Assembly: GCA_038501195.1 (NCBI GenBank)
Contig: JBBPUQ010000001.1
Span: 4,650,001-4,714,000, forward strand
Length of the DNA: 64,000 bases
Source: Nemania diffusa
Lineage: Eukaryota > Ascomycota > Sordariomycetes > Xylariales > Xylariaceae
Direction of reading: 5' to 3'
Part shown: piece after piece, positions 34,053 to 46,184 of the stretch
Position numbering within the stretch: the stretch's first letter is position 1
Layout of the letters: each line of letters opens with the position of its first letter
The notes under the pieces: generated by a model
What the model was told of the DNA's origin: nothing
Databases searched by the model: none
Seen by the model: only the letters and a program-made list of their open reading frames with translations
Program-made: the position numbers and the translations under genes

Positions 34053-35857
34053 ATGTCTCAACAAGGAGTCACGCCTACTCAGGGCTCCGGTCGCCCGTTC
34101 TGCTACCGGCACCGACCCGATCTAGCATACCAGAGGCTGGCAGATAAAGAGGCAATGCAGGAGCGACAGCGTGTGAGTATTATTTATGCAGTAAATGAAT
34201 ATTATTCATGTAGTAAATGTGGAGCTTATATGCTGACTGCGCCAAGAAACTCGAGAACCTGCCTCAAAGTCGTCAGCAAGTCATCAACTCTATTTGGACG
34301 TTCTTTTCGAATGCTCCGGAAGAGGAACGCTGTCTTATTTTAGACGGGATATTAGCGCAATGCTGTTTCTCGCAGTTATCATACGTATCCACCGCTGTAA
34401 AGGCGCTTATCCGTATCGACTTCCTCGCCGTTCTACCAAGTGAGATATCGATTCGTATTCTCCAGTACCTTAATGCTACAACCCTATCTAAAGCCGCCCA
34501 AGTAAGCCAGCTTTGGAGAAGGTTAGCCGATGATGATATCATATGGTACCGCATGTGCCAACAACATATTAACAAGAAATGCTCGAAATGCGGTTGGAGC
34601 CTGCCTTTGCTACAGGCGCCGCAGCAACGGCAACAACCGGTAAATCCGGATCCTAACGACACTTACATCAGAGACTGGACCACATCTCTCGTGGGACTAG
34701 GCGACTCACGACCGGAGTCAGATGATCTACACAGCCATGATCCTTGCCTCGGTCCTCCTGCTAAACGCCAACGTATGCTTCATCACCATGCCATTGAACT
34801 GAACACGGCGTATACCCGGCCCTGGAAAGAGGTTTACAAAGAACGCTTGCTGGTAGGCCTTAACTGGAAGTACGGAAGGTACAAGGTAACAGTGCTTGAA
34901 GGCCATACCGATAGCGTAATGTGTCTTAAGATTCATAATAATTATTTAGCTACAGGATCTTATGACGCTACTATTAGGTTGTGGGATTTAGATTCTGGAT
35001 CTTTGGTTCGGACCTTTTTAGGACATACTGCCGGAATTCGCGCACTCCAATTTGATGGTAGTAAAATTATCAGTGGTAGCTTGGACGAAACAATCAAAAT
35101 CTGGAACTGGCAAACCGGCCAATGTTTGCTTACTATTTCTAATCACAACGATGCTCTCGTCGGACTTGATCTTGCTGGCAAGATCTTAGCCTCGAGCTCT
35201 ATGGATAAGACTATAAAGATATGGAACTTCGAAGGCAAGGAAGTTTTCACATTGCGAGGTCATAAAGATGGTGTCAACTCAGTAAATATGGATACGGCCT
35301 CGCGCACCCTCATCTCCGCGTCAGATGACTTTACCTTACGTCTCTGGGATCTGGATACGCGGCAGTGTATTAGAGTTTTCGAAGGACACTGCGGGCAAGC
35401 CCAGCAGGCTTTGTTCTCGCCAGTAGAGCCCGAATACAGCCATCTACTAGAGTCGAGCCCCTCGGCTGACCACCCAAGCCATGAAAAAGATATGGAGGCG
35501 CTTCGACCAAGTTATGGCGACGGTTTTACTGCTTGTCCTGGGCGGAGCTTACCACCTCCATATGTGATAAGTGGAAGTCTTGACAATACGCTTCGCGTCT
35601 GGGATACTGCCACTGGTGCTTGTGTAAGGGTTGATTTTGGACACACGGAGGGTGTCTGGTCCTTTGCTACGGATAGCCTACGAGTCGTATCCGGTGCGGG
35701 AGACTCTTTGGTAAAGGTTTGGGATGCGATTACAGGCAACTGTCTAAGAACACTAACCGGCCACAAAGGGCCAGTAACATGTATTGATCTCACGGACTCG
35801 ATATTGGCTACAGGGAGCGATGATTGTCGCATCATTGTATACAACTTCAAGCCATAG
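34053..35857 (+). CDS. F-box/WD40 protein, SconB/SCON-2/Met30-like
   Basis: Substrate-recognition subunit of an SCF ubiquitin ligase. The closest known group is sulfur controller SconB (Aspergillus), SCON-2 (Neurospora) and Met30 (yeast), which represses sulfur assimilation. Two exons, 34053-34172 and 34247-35857, give 576 residues. The 74-nt intron (donor GTGAGT) joins QERQR to KLENLPQSR. The N-terminus has the group's PFCYRHRPDL. The F-box is at about 99-145 (FLAVLPSEISIRILQYL...WYRMC), followed by the Cys-rich HINKKCSKCGWSLPLL. WD40 repeats start at about 220 (VLEGHTDSVMCL) and run to the end (GHKGPVTCIDL, GSDDCRIIVYNF). As in SconB, a low-complexity insert splits the WD repeats (around residues 400-440). 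Divergence in several repeats leaves open whether this is the sulfur regulator itself or a paralogue. Lies between two large gene-poor stretches. Confidence 0.85.
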
Positions 35858-36778
35858 AGACTATGTGAAAAGATAAAAAGACGACCATGATGTAACTCAG
35901 GTTACTTTACATGGCTAACACCACTTGCTTCATTTGAGCCACCGCCTAGTATGTGACAAAGATTGTTGTTGTATTTGAGCAATTTATAATAAACCGCCTC
36001 ATTTATTCGTAGGCCGTCCTTCACTATCTGTAGACCACCCCAAATCCCTTTCGATATGTATATATATATTGAAAAGTTAGCTGTAAGAACAAAATATTTG
36101 TAGTAGTTTTTAGCAAAACAAAAATAGCGATGTTACTACAGCGAGCTAGCTCAAGTAGCTTTAATAGATACCTAAGGTAGCTAAGCAGGTAAAAGTGTAA
36201 AGAAATACCTATATAAGTAGGCACTTAAGCCTTGTACTATAGCTAACTGTATATTCAAAGTAGGTATGCTGCACCTTGTATACAGATTTAGTATAGATTG
36301 GAGCGGATAAGAGCTTTTGTGGGAGAGTTGCTTAAAAGGGTTCAAAGTAGTGTACAAATAGTGAAAAATGGTCTACGAATAATTAAGGCGATAATAAACG
36401 AATGATATGAATATAACCCATTCAAACAGATCGCCCCTCGTCCTACTAGGTCATCGTTCTAGTAACAAATCATAAACGATTGACATGAATAAACCCCGTC
36501 GAAAGTATCACCATCGATTCACCTAACACCCGAGTTTCACAGTTCAGACTGCTGGTGGTGCCAGGGATGACTTATTATTATTGCACCAGGAGGGAAGTTC
36601 TATAGGCCTATAGACCCTATTCTACTGGCTTATATAGGCCAGGCCAAGGCCTGTACTGTAATTCTAACCTCCCTGAGGTTTAGTACCGTGACACCGAGCC
36701 CCAAGGTGAAATTATGATCTCCTTGCTTTTTAGTTTGTTTCCTGATCCCTCCTGAGATGCGAGGCCATCACTAACTGA
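35858..36778. other. Intergenic, AT-rich
   Basis: 3' flank of the F-box gene. Nothing recognisable. Confidence 0.4.
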
Positions 36779-36958
36779 TTAGCGACCAGCGCTGTCGCGG
36801 ATTGCACAATGCTGACACTTGGTTGCCATGGTGGTTATTTTCTGTTGACGAGCAGGGCATTCACCTCCACCGCCATTGCAGTTTGGGGATCCGTCTGGGC
36901 GATAGGAGGTCGGGACAGTGCAACTACAGCGGTAACTCTGGATGTATCGGGTACACAT
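36779..36958 (-). CDS. Possible small Cys-rich protein, 59 residues
   Basis: Intron-less 60-codon frame on the minus strand, ATG at 36958 and TAA ending at 36779. It has seven cysteines: Cys2, a CxC pair at 11/13, Cys27, Cys34, and CxxC at 48/51 (KCQHC). The start MCTRYIQSYRC resembles many short fungal proteins that begin M-C-x-x-x and end in a CxxC knuckle, suggesting a small zinc-binding or disulfide protein. It lies in a local GC peak within an otherwise AT-rich 3.6-kb region, which supports it being real. No signal peptide. Function unknown, and no transcript evidence. Confidence 0.45.
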   Translation of the reverse strand: MCTRYIQSYRCSCTVPTSYRPDGSPNCNGGGGECPARQQKITTMATKCQHCAIRDSAGR

Positions 36959-39496
36959 GATGAGACCAAACGTTGAAGATGGTACGAATAGGTACGAAGT
37001 AGAGCTTTGAAGCGGGAATTAGCGAAAGTAGCAACGAAAGCTTTAATCTAAAACAGTCTAGCATACAATGTAAACACTTACATATACTATCAAAGACTGA
37101 CTCGAAAAATTAAGTCTTGTTGTCGAGAATGTTGGACGTGTTACTCTATGAGAAGGAGTAAGAAAACAGGCGATAGAGACGGGAGAATATACGCTGTGTG
37201 TAAAGAGAAGCAGCTCCTTTATAGAAAACTAAAGCAAATGGATACAGTATTACAATAGAATAGAAAGGCTGAGGCCATATTGTTGATTGTTGTTGTTGTG
37301 TAATACTAAGGGATGATGGAAGTGCGATATCAACAGCTACACAAGGCCTTGCTCACTAACTCCTGCGCCCCCTATTGCGTGCACGATTTTTGAGCGCTTA
37401 GCATGTAAAGGCAAACACTGAACTATAGGCGGGTAGATGTTAGGGTGGAGGATATGTCATATTCTAAGAACTACCCCCCAAAACACATGATCTGAGTATA
37501 ACGTCTTGGTGACACTTTCGTGCTTTAGCAAGGTGTACCTCCATGTAGGTGCCATGACTTGCATACCTTATTTGAGACACTGTTTTTGGTTTTAATTCAC
37601 AGTAATATGCTGAACGACTTCGTTCTCCTCGGTTGATATTTAAAACTTTAATATTAGAGCACAGGGCTTGCGCCATAGCTTATTTCTTATTAAACCTTTT
37701 TTATAGTAATTATTAAGTACCTGCTAATTTAGATAGTGAAGGTAGAGGATAACTGCCCCCTTTCCTTAATTTTCTCTTGTGCTATGTACAGCTTAGGGCC
37801 ATATTGTTTTTTACAAAGTTACCCCCTAGACGTATGTATCACGTTAAGCAGCAGAATGCCGATGCTACCGGGCGAGACCTATATGAGAGCATCACGACCT
37901 TGTTTAATAGAACCAGCACCCGATTCTAGGCAATAGATTATGCATCTGCTCAACGAAGGGACTATGAAGTCTGTAAATTTGGTCTTGGTTCTCAGACTTC
38001 AAGAAGAAAGGGGGGAGAGTAATTATGGACCCTTTAGAACCCAAGAGAATTATTATCTGAATTGAAGTCTATCCCAAGCCCTAGTAATCTAGCCCTTGTC
38101 ACAGCTATTGAAGTTATTGTCGCCAACTGCTTATTAACCTGCTTTTGAAAATATTCGCTTGCTATCCATGAGCCATTTTGTCACTATCGAGCGTTGTTCT
38201 AGTGGTTTTTCTCGGTAAATAACGGCTCGAGATCTCTAACGAAGGGAGATTGCTATGATCAAAATGGGGTCCTATTACTTGTCTCTCAAGGAGAAAGAAT
38301 AGGTTTGGATACAATTACATCGCTGTTGCCCAAATGACCATTACTAATTTTCTCTAGGGAGATATACTAGCTGCGTCTTGGGCTGGTATGTTAGTTATTG
38401 TCGCTTTTTGTATGTTATCACCAACATTTCCTTCATAGCTCTGGGAAAGCTTTATCAAGGGGTCGAGCTTACAATGTATCTGTGATAATTTCTCCTTCTC
38501 TGTAGATATGCAGACCAATGACACTTTCTGTACCTAAGTGGCTCCTCATCTGTTGGGCTTTTAGAATGAGACCAAGGGGTTCAAAGGGGCATACTGACCT
38601 TGTCATGCCTGTTATTGTCAAATCAATTCTCTGATACGAAGCGAACCTTGCTTAGTTTAGTACCTACCGAGAATTATAAGCACTTTAGCTTGTGATGGTA
38701 GAGCTGTTATTGGGAAGAATAATTAGTGGCGGGCCGATCCACTCCATCCCGAACTGGGTGTTTACTCCACATCTAGGACCCGACACTCTGGGTCGTCCCC
38801 ATTTACTAGCGTCATAGCTGGGCTTCATCCATGGGAAGATATTAAACTATCATTAGTATATCTTGCATTATTTAGTTATGCAAGGCGCCCGCTGTTACAC
38901 TTTCTAAGTTACTCAGCCGAAGAGGCATTCAAATAGATAGCGCAAGCATACCGGCTACTCAGTAATAGTTTGTACCAAGAGATGTGAAGTACTAATGTAG
39001 TCTCAAAGGACAGTGTGAATTTCTTATTCTGGGCCTAGAAGTGCGCACCGTTTTTATCGGTGCGATCACGTGATCTTTGTGGCTCGTGTGCCATGCTATG
39101 TATAGTGGCTCAGCCTGTGGCTAGCCATGTATGATGTAAATTCTGGGTAGCCAAAATGATTGTCCTTGGATTTGCAGTTCTACGGAATATTTCCTTAACC
39201 TTCTTATGCTAATTCGCTCGTCGAAAAAACTGATGATAGGATCCTCTAGGAAATATGATTGTCTTACTTAGTTAAGGGCTTCGTTCGCTTGCTTTAGTTA
39301 AAATAGCCTGGGATGAACGGTTTGGAGATCCATTGCTCTCTGAGCCGATAAATGCGCTAAGCCCAATTTGGCCCGTGCTAGGAAATTGGTAAACCTACGT
39401 AGTAGATAGAACCATACCAGCTTTGCTTCCACAACACATATACTCATTACAGCCTAGCTATCCTAATACCCTACGACTTCTTGAGCATAGCCCATC
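36959..39496. other. Intergenic (2.5 kb)
   Basis: No supported gene. Short frames (37464-37676 minus, 37736-37936 plus) lack motifs. I looked for 5S rRNA or tRNA-like features near 38720-38830 and found none convincing. The right end is the PFD5 promoter. Confidence 0.5.
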
Positions 39497-40235
39497 ATGG
39501 CCGCGGAAGCTGGTGAAGCAGGTATGTTCGCCTACCTCCAGGTCTATGGTTCCTGTTCATATCTATGTAAACTAACCACATGAAACTATCTACCTCCAGT
39601 GAACCTCGATACCCTGAGCGTACAACAGCTCACCCAAGTCAAGAACCAACTCGACCAAGAGCTCGAACACCTCACCTCGTCCTTCACCCAGTTACAAGCC
39701 GCGCAGGCCAAGTTCCGGGACTGCCTTCGCTGCGTCCAAGGCGGCAAATCGCCCGCCCTCAAAGGTACCCCTCCGGTCGAAGCCCCCCGCCCTCGACGTG
39801 ATGAAAGTCCCCGCCATCTGACTGAATATAAACAACTCGACAGAGAATAAGCCTGTGCTTGTGCCGCTTACGAACTCTCTCTATGTCGGCGGTACTCTAT
39901 CTAGCGCATCGCATGTTCTTGTTGATGTCGGCACGGGATTTTACGTCGAAAAGGTGCGACTGACCCCGCGCCTCTCTTCTCCCCACGACGTAGCTCACTG
40001 TCCTTGATAGAATATAAAATCGGCGGCCGAGTTCTACGAGAACAAGATGACTGAGGTGGGGGGTAATCTTAAAGAGCTGGAGGTTATCGTACAGGGCAAG
40101 ACAAATAATGTTCGGGTCATTGAACAAGGTATCTCTTCCACAGACAGCTTGTCTTTCCCATCTCTTACTTTCATGGGCTGACTCAGTCTCGCCAATCTAG
40201 TTCTAAGGCAAAAAATGGTATCTAGCCCACAGTAG
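39497..40235 (+). CDS. PFD5: Prefoldin subunit 5 (Gim5-like)
   Basis: Alpha-class subunit of the hexameric prefoldin chaperone that hands unfolded actin and tubulin to CCT. Five exons, 39497-39521, 39600-39764, 39844-39953, 40011-40128 and 40201-40235, give 150 residues. All junctions keep frame and reproduce the family: [20 protein letters not shown] (N-terminal coil), [19 protein letters not shown] and VGTGFYVEK (beta hairpins), then the C-terminal coil [20 protein letters not shown], ending RQKMVSSPQ. The first exon encodes only eight residues plus one base. Tail-to-tail with the next gene, with 272 bp between the stops. Confidence 0.94.
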
Positions 40236-40507
40236 ATAACCAATGTTGTGACAACATACAAGGCTTCCTATTCGCCTTGGTCTATTTATGAAGGTTATAC
40301 AGGCAAAGTATTAGCAACATTTACTAATACGCCCACGGTTTGCAATTGCCTGCCCTGGGATTTACATGAGACTACCTCTGCCGCTGGCTCAACAACTGGC
40401 CGCGACTTAGGACGGGGAGACTTGCTCATCCTGATGTCACTATGCTACATCGAACCTCGGCTCGGTAGAGCTAACACGGTTGAAACCAATTCTGCAAAAT
40501 TACGCCG

Positions 40508-42283
40508 TTATATGACGCTTGAACCCTCAAAAAAATCTCGAATGTCCAAGATCGTTCCGATCAGTCCTCGCACTCTACCAAGTGCGGATTCTGTTGTGTC
40601 GCCCTCATCCTGGAGGAGGCCTCGCAAGTCTTTCTCCCAGATTTTTCCAACAGTCTCCCCAGGTTTGACTCGGCTGTTATCGTCCCAATTCTGGGCGTAG
40701 ATTGTCACATCGAAATCCGTGTCCATTGCCGCTCGACAATTCATATCGTGAATGCTCTTCCAGCGACGATTAATTGTCAACTGAACCACGTAACCGGTAT
40801 CTTTCCAGCTAAATTTGTATATGCTCTTTATAACCATCGACTTGAGCTTATGCGCGAGTTTGTTAGCCTCTGACAGGCGAACAGCCGGATAGCACCGGAA
40901 ATCATCGCGGGAACCTTGCAATACAGCCTTCCCCGTCTCGAGGTATTGCTTCACTGCTATTGATGCTTTTACTCTCTCGTCTCCGGGCGTGGCTACGATC
41001 TTCCAGTCCAGTTTTCTGGTAGAAATAGCATGTTAGCTAGAGGATAAGACATTTCCGACTGTGTGAAGCCACTTGCCTGCCAATACCGAGGCTGGTTGCT
41101 TCAAACCTAGGAACTTGGGCATACGGTGGGACTAGTGTGGTGCGGTTTAGGGTGAATTCTATAGGCTCGTTGGTAGGGACCTTTTTCTTAATGACCCTAT
41201 CCAGCTCTGTCTCATAGCGCTCATTATCGTGCCAACTTTCGAGGACATAACTTGGTATGACCTGTCCAGGTAGGGTAGCCTGGGTGTCCATAGGACGACA
41301 GGGGCTATTAACCCCTTGGATCAAACGTATTGTTGCCTCGATATTGAATTCCTCCTTTGGCAGCGTCCTGCCCAGACTAAGGATGCTTGTCAGTCCTAGT
41401 CATAACATAGATAAGATATACTTACTGGGTATCTAGTCGGCCGTTGGCCCTCGGATTTTTGACCATGCTCTCGAATTCTTCTAACTTGAACTTGCCCTTT
41501 TTATAAGTCTGAAGAAAATAGCGGCCTAGATGGGCCCTTAGGACCAAGGAGGCATGGAGGCTAGAGGCCTCTTCGAAGGCTTGGCATAGATATTCAGAGA
41601 ACTCATCTCTGTATTTGGCTGAGTGTGAATTAAGTACTATATGAGGCGTTCCAGCCATTATCTCCAAAGTAGGGCGTACGTCTTCAGTTGTCTTGATAAC
41701 ATCAATGGAAATTCGAAAATCGCTTGTAGAGTTTACAGGTGGCTCAACAAATATGCGTCGGCCCTCAGTAGAACGACCTGAGAGGTAAACCGCTGCTAGT
41801 CGTTGTGCTGTACGAATCAGCGCCAATGCATCCTCTTCGGTGGGAGCTTCGACGCGTATATAAGGTGCTTTCGTTTCATCAAAATCTATTTTGGCATCTT
41901 TGTTACCATCTTTCAGGTCATAATACACGGCTTTTGTAACACCCTTCACAGCATCGGGTTCTCCTGAGACGATAAAGGTGGCCTTGTCCGGCACGAAAGG
42001 TTAGTTGAAGTTCCGTCGAGATCGATAAAAGCTAGAAACATACAACTTTGCAGGCGTGCTTGGCTTTGTGCTGGGTAGTGGCCATGCCACTTTGTTTCAG
42101 CTGTTCAATGTTTTGTCTTATCGCCAACATCGGAGACGCGGATGTGCTCAAAGGAGCTGGTAACTCATGGTTCACAATCCTATTCGAAATTCCATGATGG
42201 ATGGCTACGTCGGCTTCCAACTGAGCACTTCCACTGATGGAGGGAGTCGAAATGGGGGGGTTCTTGTTTTTGAAACTGTCCAT
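40508..42283 (-). CDS. Fungal protein of unknown function (DUF7905-like)
   Basis: Four exons on the minus strand, 42283-42044, 41982-41426, 41376-41077 and 41015-40508, give 534 residues. The third intron (41076-41016) starts with GCAAGT. Phase shows it is a GC-AG intron, since no GT donor nearby fits. The N-terminus (MDSFKNKNPPIS) is Ser/Pro-rich. From about residue 80 the protein appears globular, with ATFIVSGEPDAVKGVTKAVYYDL, RIFVEPPVNS, SYVLESWHDNERYETELDRV and KIWEKDLRGLLQDEG. The two alternating beta/alpha segments recall KH-like RNA-binding domains, but no GxxG loop is clear. I believe it belongs to a fungal-specific family of unknown function. An in-frame Met further upstream (42445) is possible but lies in leader-like sequence. 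Confidence 0.72.
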
Positions 42284-43273
42284 GTTGACGTACACGGTTG
42301 TTGATAGAGCGTAATACACGTATACGTGAAGGTATTGAGAACGAGGAGAGTTAGAGATAGTTATAAATATAGGGTAGACTCTTCTAAGAAGGGCAAGGAG
42401 GGGATGTCTGTAAGAAGAGTCATAGAAGTCAATGTTTGGCCGCAAGAGGTGGAAACAGCCCCTCGAGAGTGTTTGGGGCTTGAAGTCCCGAAGGCAACTT
42501 ATTAGGTAGGTACCTACATATACTTACATACCTACTCTTGCTGAAGGTAAGTGCCTACTGGGTCTGGTATACATCGTTCTTGCTGTGCTATTGAGAGACT
42601 CACCTTATTTGCAATAGCTACCTAACCTACTTATTCCGGCATGTACTACTTATACATGCCATTGTTTAAACCTCAGCTTTATTGATAAGTATATTATAAC
42701 CACCTTCCTTCTACTTATCTCTTATATCACCTTTTTAAATCAAATATGGTAGCATTTGCCTAGGTAAAAGCTACATGTTGCTTGCTTGTTCTTAACCAAT
42801 TAAAAAAAAAAGGTCAAATACGTAGAACTGAAAGGTAGTACCTACCTACTTTACAGTTGGCGTGGTAATCTACTATATGTACCTATCCTACTAATGACAA
42901 AACATACATAATCTATATGCAGCTTAGGTAGCTACTTAAATATAATTATTTCATAATAAAAAATTACATTTTTGTACTCTGTATGTGGCAAAAAAAACCA
43001 CATGTCAGCAGATAATTGTTAATAAAACCTGTTACAGAATACAGTTGTACGTTAAGTACCTAGCCATGAAGAAAATAAGGAGCTTAGATAGCGGGAGGTA
43101 GGTACCTAAGTAGGTACTGCAGTAGTACACTATTCGGTCACATGATATCGCGTTCTCTATGTGGCGCTAGAGACGCGTGTTAGCTGGAGTCTAAGTTTCC
43201 GTTAATTGTTTCTTCTTTGCAGATTGCAACCATACTAGACCAATTTCGGGATGTATCCTAGGTAGGTACAGTA
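42284..43273. other. Intergenic, rich in GGTA/TACC words
   Basis: Promoter side of the unknown-function gene, then AT-rich DNA with GGTAGGTACCTAC (about 42505-42535) and GTAGGTACCTAAGTAGG (about 43097-43115), ending at the transposon. No gene seen. Confidence 0.5.
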
Positions 43274-43313
43274 CAAAAGTTGGGGTCGAATTTAAAAGTA
43301 ACGCCAAAAAAAC
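43274..43313 (+). repeat. Left terminal inverted repeat
   Basis: Matches the reverse complement of 46145-46184 over roughly 35-40 bases with a handful of transitions; core GGGGTCGAATT...AAAAGTAACGCC. Confidence 0.85.
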
Positions 43314-46144
43314 CAGCTATATATAAATAAAATAACTTAAACTGTAACATTAGTACATATAGCTTAAATAACTTAAAATAAAACAAGCTTTTTATTTTAT
43401 TAAATTAATAAATAAAATATAGCAACTATTGCTAGTTTATGTTATAAAGTGTTTTAAATTAATGTTATAATATTAAATTAAAATAGTTTAAAAATTTAAC
43501 TTAAAAATATATTTTTAAGTATTTTTTTTTTATTTTAAAAGTTTAATAAAACTTTAAATAGCTTAAAAAATAAGCTATAGCTTTAGCAGCATTATTAAAT
43601 TATTTTTAAAAGCTAAAATATATAACTATTATTTTAAAAGCTGTATTTTTATTAAATATATAAAATTAGCTTTAAATAAAAATAAAAAGTTTATATTAAA
43701 TAAAACTAAAAAAAAAAAAATTGTAAAAATTTTAACAGTTAATTAAATTAGCTGCAAATTTTTTATATAAACTTTTATTAATATATTTTATTAAAAAAAA
43801 ACTAAAAATTATAAAAGTTATAATAATATAAAATAAGTTTTAAAAATTATAATATTACAATTTTTTATAAAAAAAAGCTTTAAAAATATTAAATTAACAA
43901 CTAAGTTAAATTTAACAATTTTAAATTGTATTATTTGTTTATTTTTTTGTTTAAAAATTAAAAATTAAACTTTAAATTAATAAAAAAAAATTGTTTAAAA
44001 TAATAAAACTTTTATATATTTTTAATAATAATAAAAACATTAAAAAGTTTAAAAAAAAACTTATAAAGCTTTTTATTTTATAATTATTAAAAAGTAATAA
44101 AAAAGCTTTATAAATTATATGTTTTAAAGCTATATATATTAATATAAAATAAAACTTTTATATATTTAGTTTATATAAACTATAGTTTTTTAAAAATATT
44201 ATAAAGCTTTAATAAATAAATATAACGCTATTGCTAAGTTTACTACTAAAGCTATTTAAAAGTTTAAATATAGCTTTAAAAAACTCGATATAAATTATAA
44301 CAAAAGCAGTAAAAAAGCTAAATAAAAATTTAATAATAAAACAAATATTTAAATATAAAAAAATAAAGCTAAAAGTATTAATTAAATAAAATATCAAAAA
44401 AAAGTTTTAAAGCTACTTTTTATACTTTATATATAAAAATTATAAATAAAATATTTAAAATAGCACTTTATTGCTTAAAAAAATAACATTTTATTATATA
44501 TGTTATTATAATATAAAAAAGTTTAAAAAAAAACAAAACTTTAAAACTTTATATAGCTTTTTAATTTTTTTGATTTTTTTGCTATTAAAAATTTATAGTT
44601 TTAAATAAAAGTTTTAATTAAAAATATTAATAAAACTAAAAATAAAAAAAAAATAACTATAGCTTAAAAAAAAAAGTAATAAGATTTTTTTTAAAAAGTT
44701 TGTAAAAAAAGTATTAAAAAAATTAAAAAATATATATAATAAATAATTTATTTATATAAAAAAAACAACTATAAAAAAAACATTTAGTTTTTTAATTTTT
44801 ATAAAATTAAAAAATTAAATAATTAATTAAAAGCTTAATAAATTAAAAAAACTATAAATTAGTTATAAAAAAACTATAAAAAGTTTATATAATATATAAA
44901 AGTTTTTAAAAGTTAAAATTTAAAAAAAAAACAGTTTAAAATAACTAGTATTAAAACTTTTTTAAAAACTTTTTTTAAAAAAAACTAAGTTTTAAAAAAG
45001 CTTAAGCTTTAAAAAAGTTTAAGTTTTAAAAAAGCTTAAGTTTTAAAAAAGCTTTAAAAAAACTAGTTAGTTATAATAAATTGTAACAAATTATTTTTTT
45101 AATTTATATTAGTAATAATTTGTTAATATTTAAATCAAATTTTTTATTAATATTTTTTTTTTATATAATTATTATTTTAATTTTTTTGTTATATTTAAAT
45201 AGTTTTAAATAAATTTTTTAATAAAGTTTTAATTTAGTTTATTTTTTATATATAATATAATTTAATTTAAAGTTTATAAATATAAAAATTAAAAAGTTTT
45301 TATTAAAATAAAAAAGCATTTAGTTTTTTAAAAACATTTAAAAAGTATAAATTTTGTTTAAAATAAATAATTAATTATTTAAAACAAAATTAAAAATATT
45401 TAAAAATATTTTTGTTAGTTAATAAAAACATATATAAAATAAATATATACAAATAATTTAAAAAAAAAATATAATTAAAGCTTTTTTAATTGTTATAATT
45501 AATGTAATAGTTAATAAAACAAAGTAAATTTTTGCTAATATTTTTAGTATTATTAATAAAGTTATATATTTATTAAAAAAATCAAATATAAAAACTATAA
45601 TTAAATTAAGTTAATAAAAATTAATAATTTAATTATTAAATATATATTTTTAAAAAATTAAATATTATTAATAAATTAAATATAAATTAATTAGTTAAAA
45701 AAATAAAAAAAAATAAAAACAACAAAATAATAAAAAAAAAAATAGTTAAATTAATTAAATAGTTTATTTAATAGAAATAAATTAACTAAAAATAGTTTAA
45801 AAATAATTTTTTATATAAATTTAATAATAAATTGTTTTAAAAAAATTAATAAAGTATAAAAATAATTTAACTTTTTAAATTATACTTTTGTAATTAATTT
45901 ATTTTTATATTATTGTTTTAAAAAAACAACAAAAAAAAACGCAGTTTATTTAAAATTAGCTATATTAAAAGCTTTAATTAAGTTTATATAATTGAAGTAA
46001 TTTAAAAGTTTTAAAAAAACGCTTGTATAACTAATTACTTTTAAAAATTTGTTGATTGCTTATGTTTATACTAAATTTAAGTAAGGCAAAAAGCAGAAAC
46101 TGTACAAGAGTTGGGCGTAACTAATGATTACACACACTGTAGCC

Positions 46145-46184
46145 GTTTCTTTGGCGTTACTTTTGAATTCGACCCCAATTTCTG
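46145..46184 (-). repeat. Right terminal inverted repeat
   Basis: Partner of the left repeat. It lies in about 100 bp of non-AT-biased sequence (46085-46184), so it is less mutated than the left copy. Confidence 0.85.

Noticed and set aside
38720..38830. Segment with CCATCCCGAACTGGG, suggestive of a 5S rRNA gene
   Set aside because: The remaining 5S landmarks and the fungal 5S control region are absent; no fold could be drawn.
44209..44397. 62-codon frame inside the AT island
   Set aside because: Composed of Phe/Ile/Leu/Ser codons expected by chance in A/T-saturated DNA; no transposase motif.
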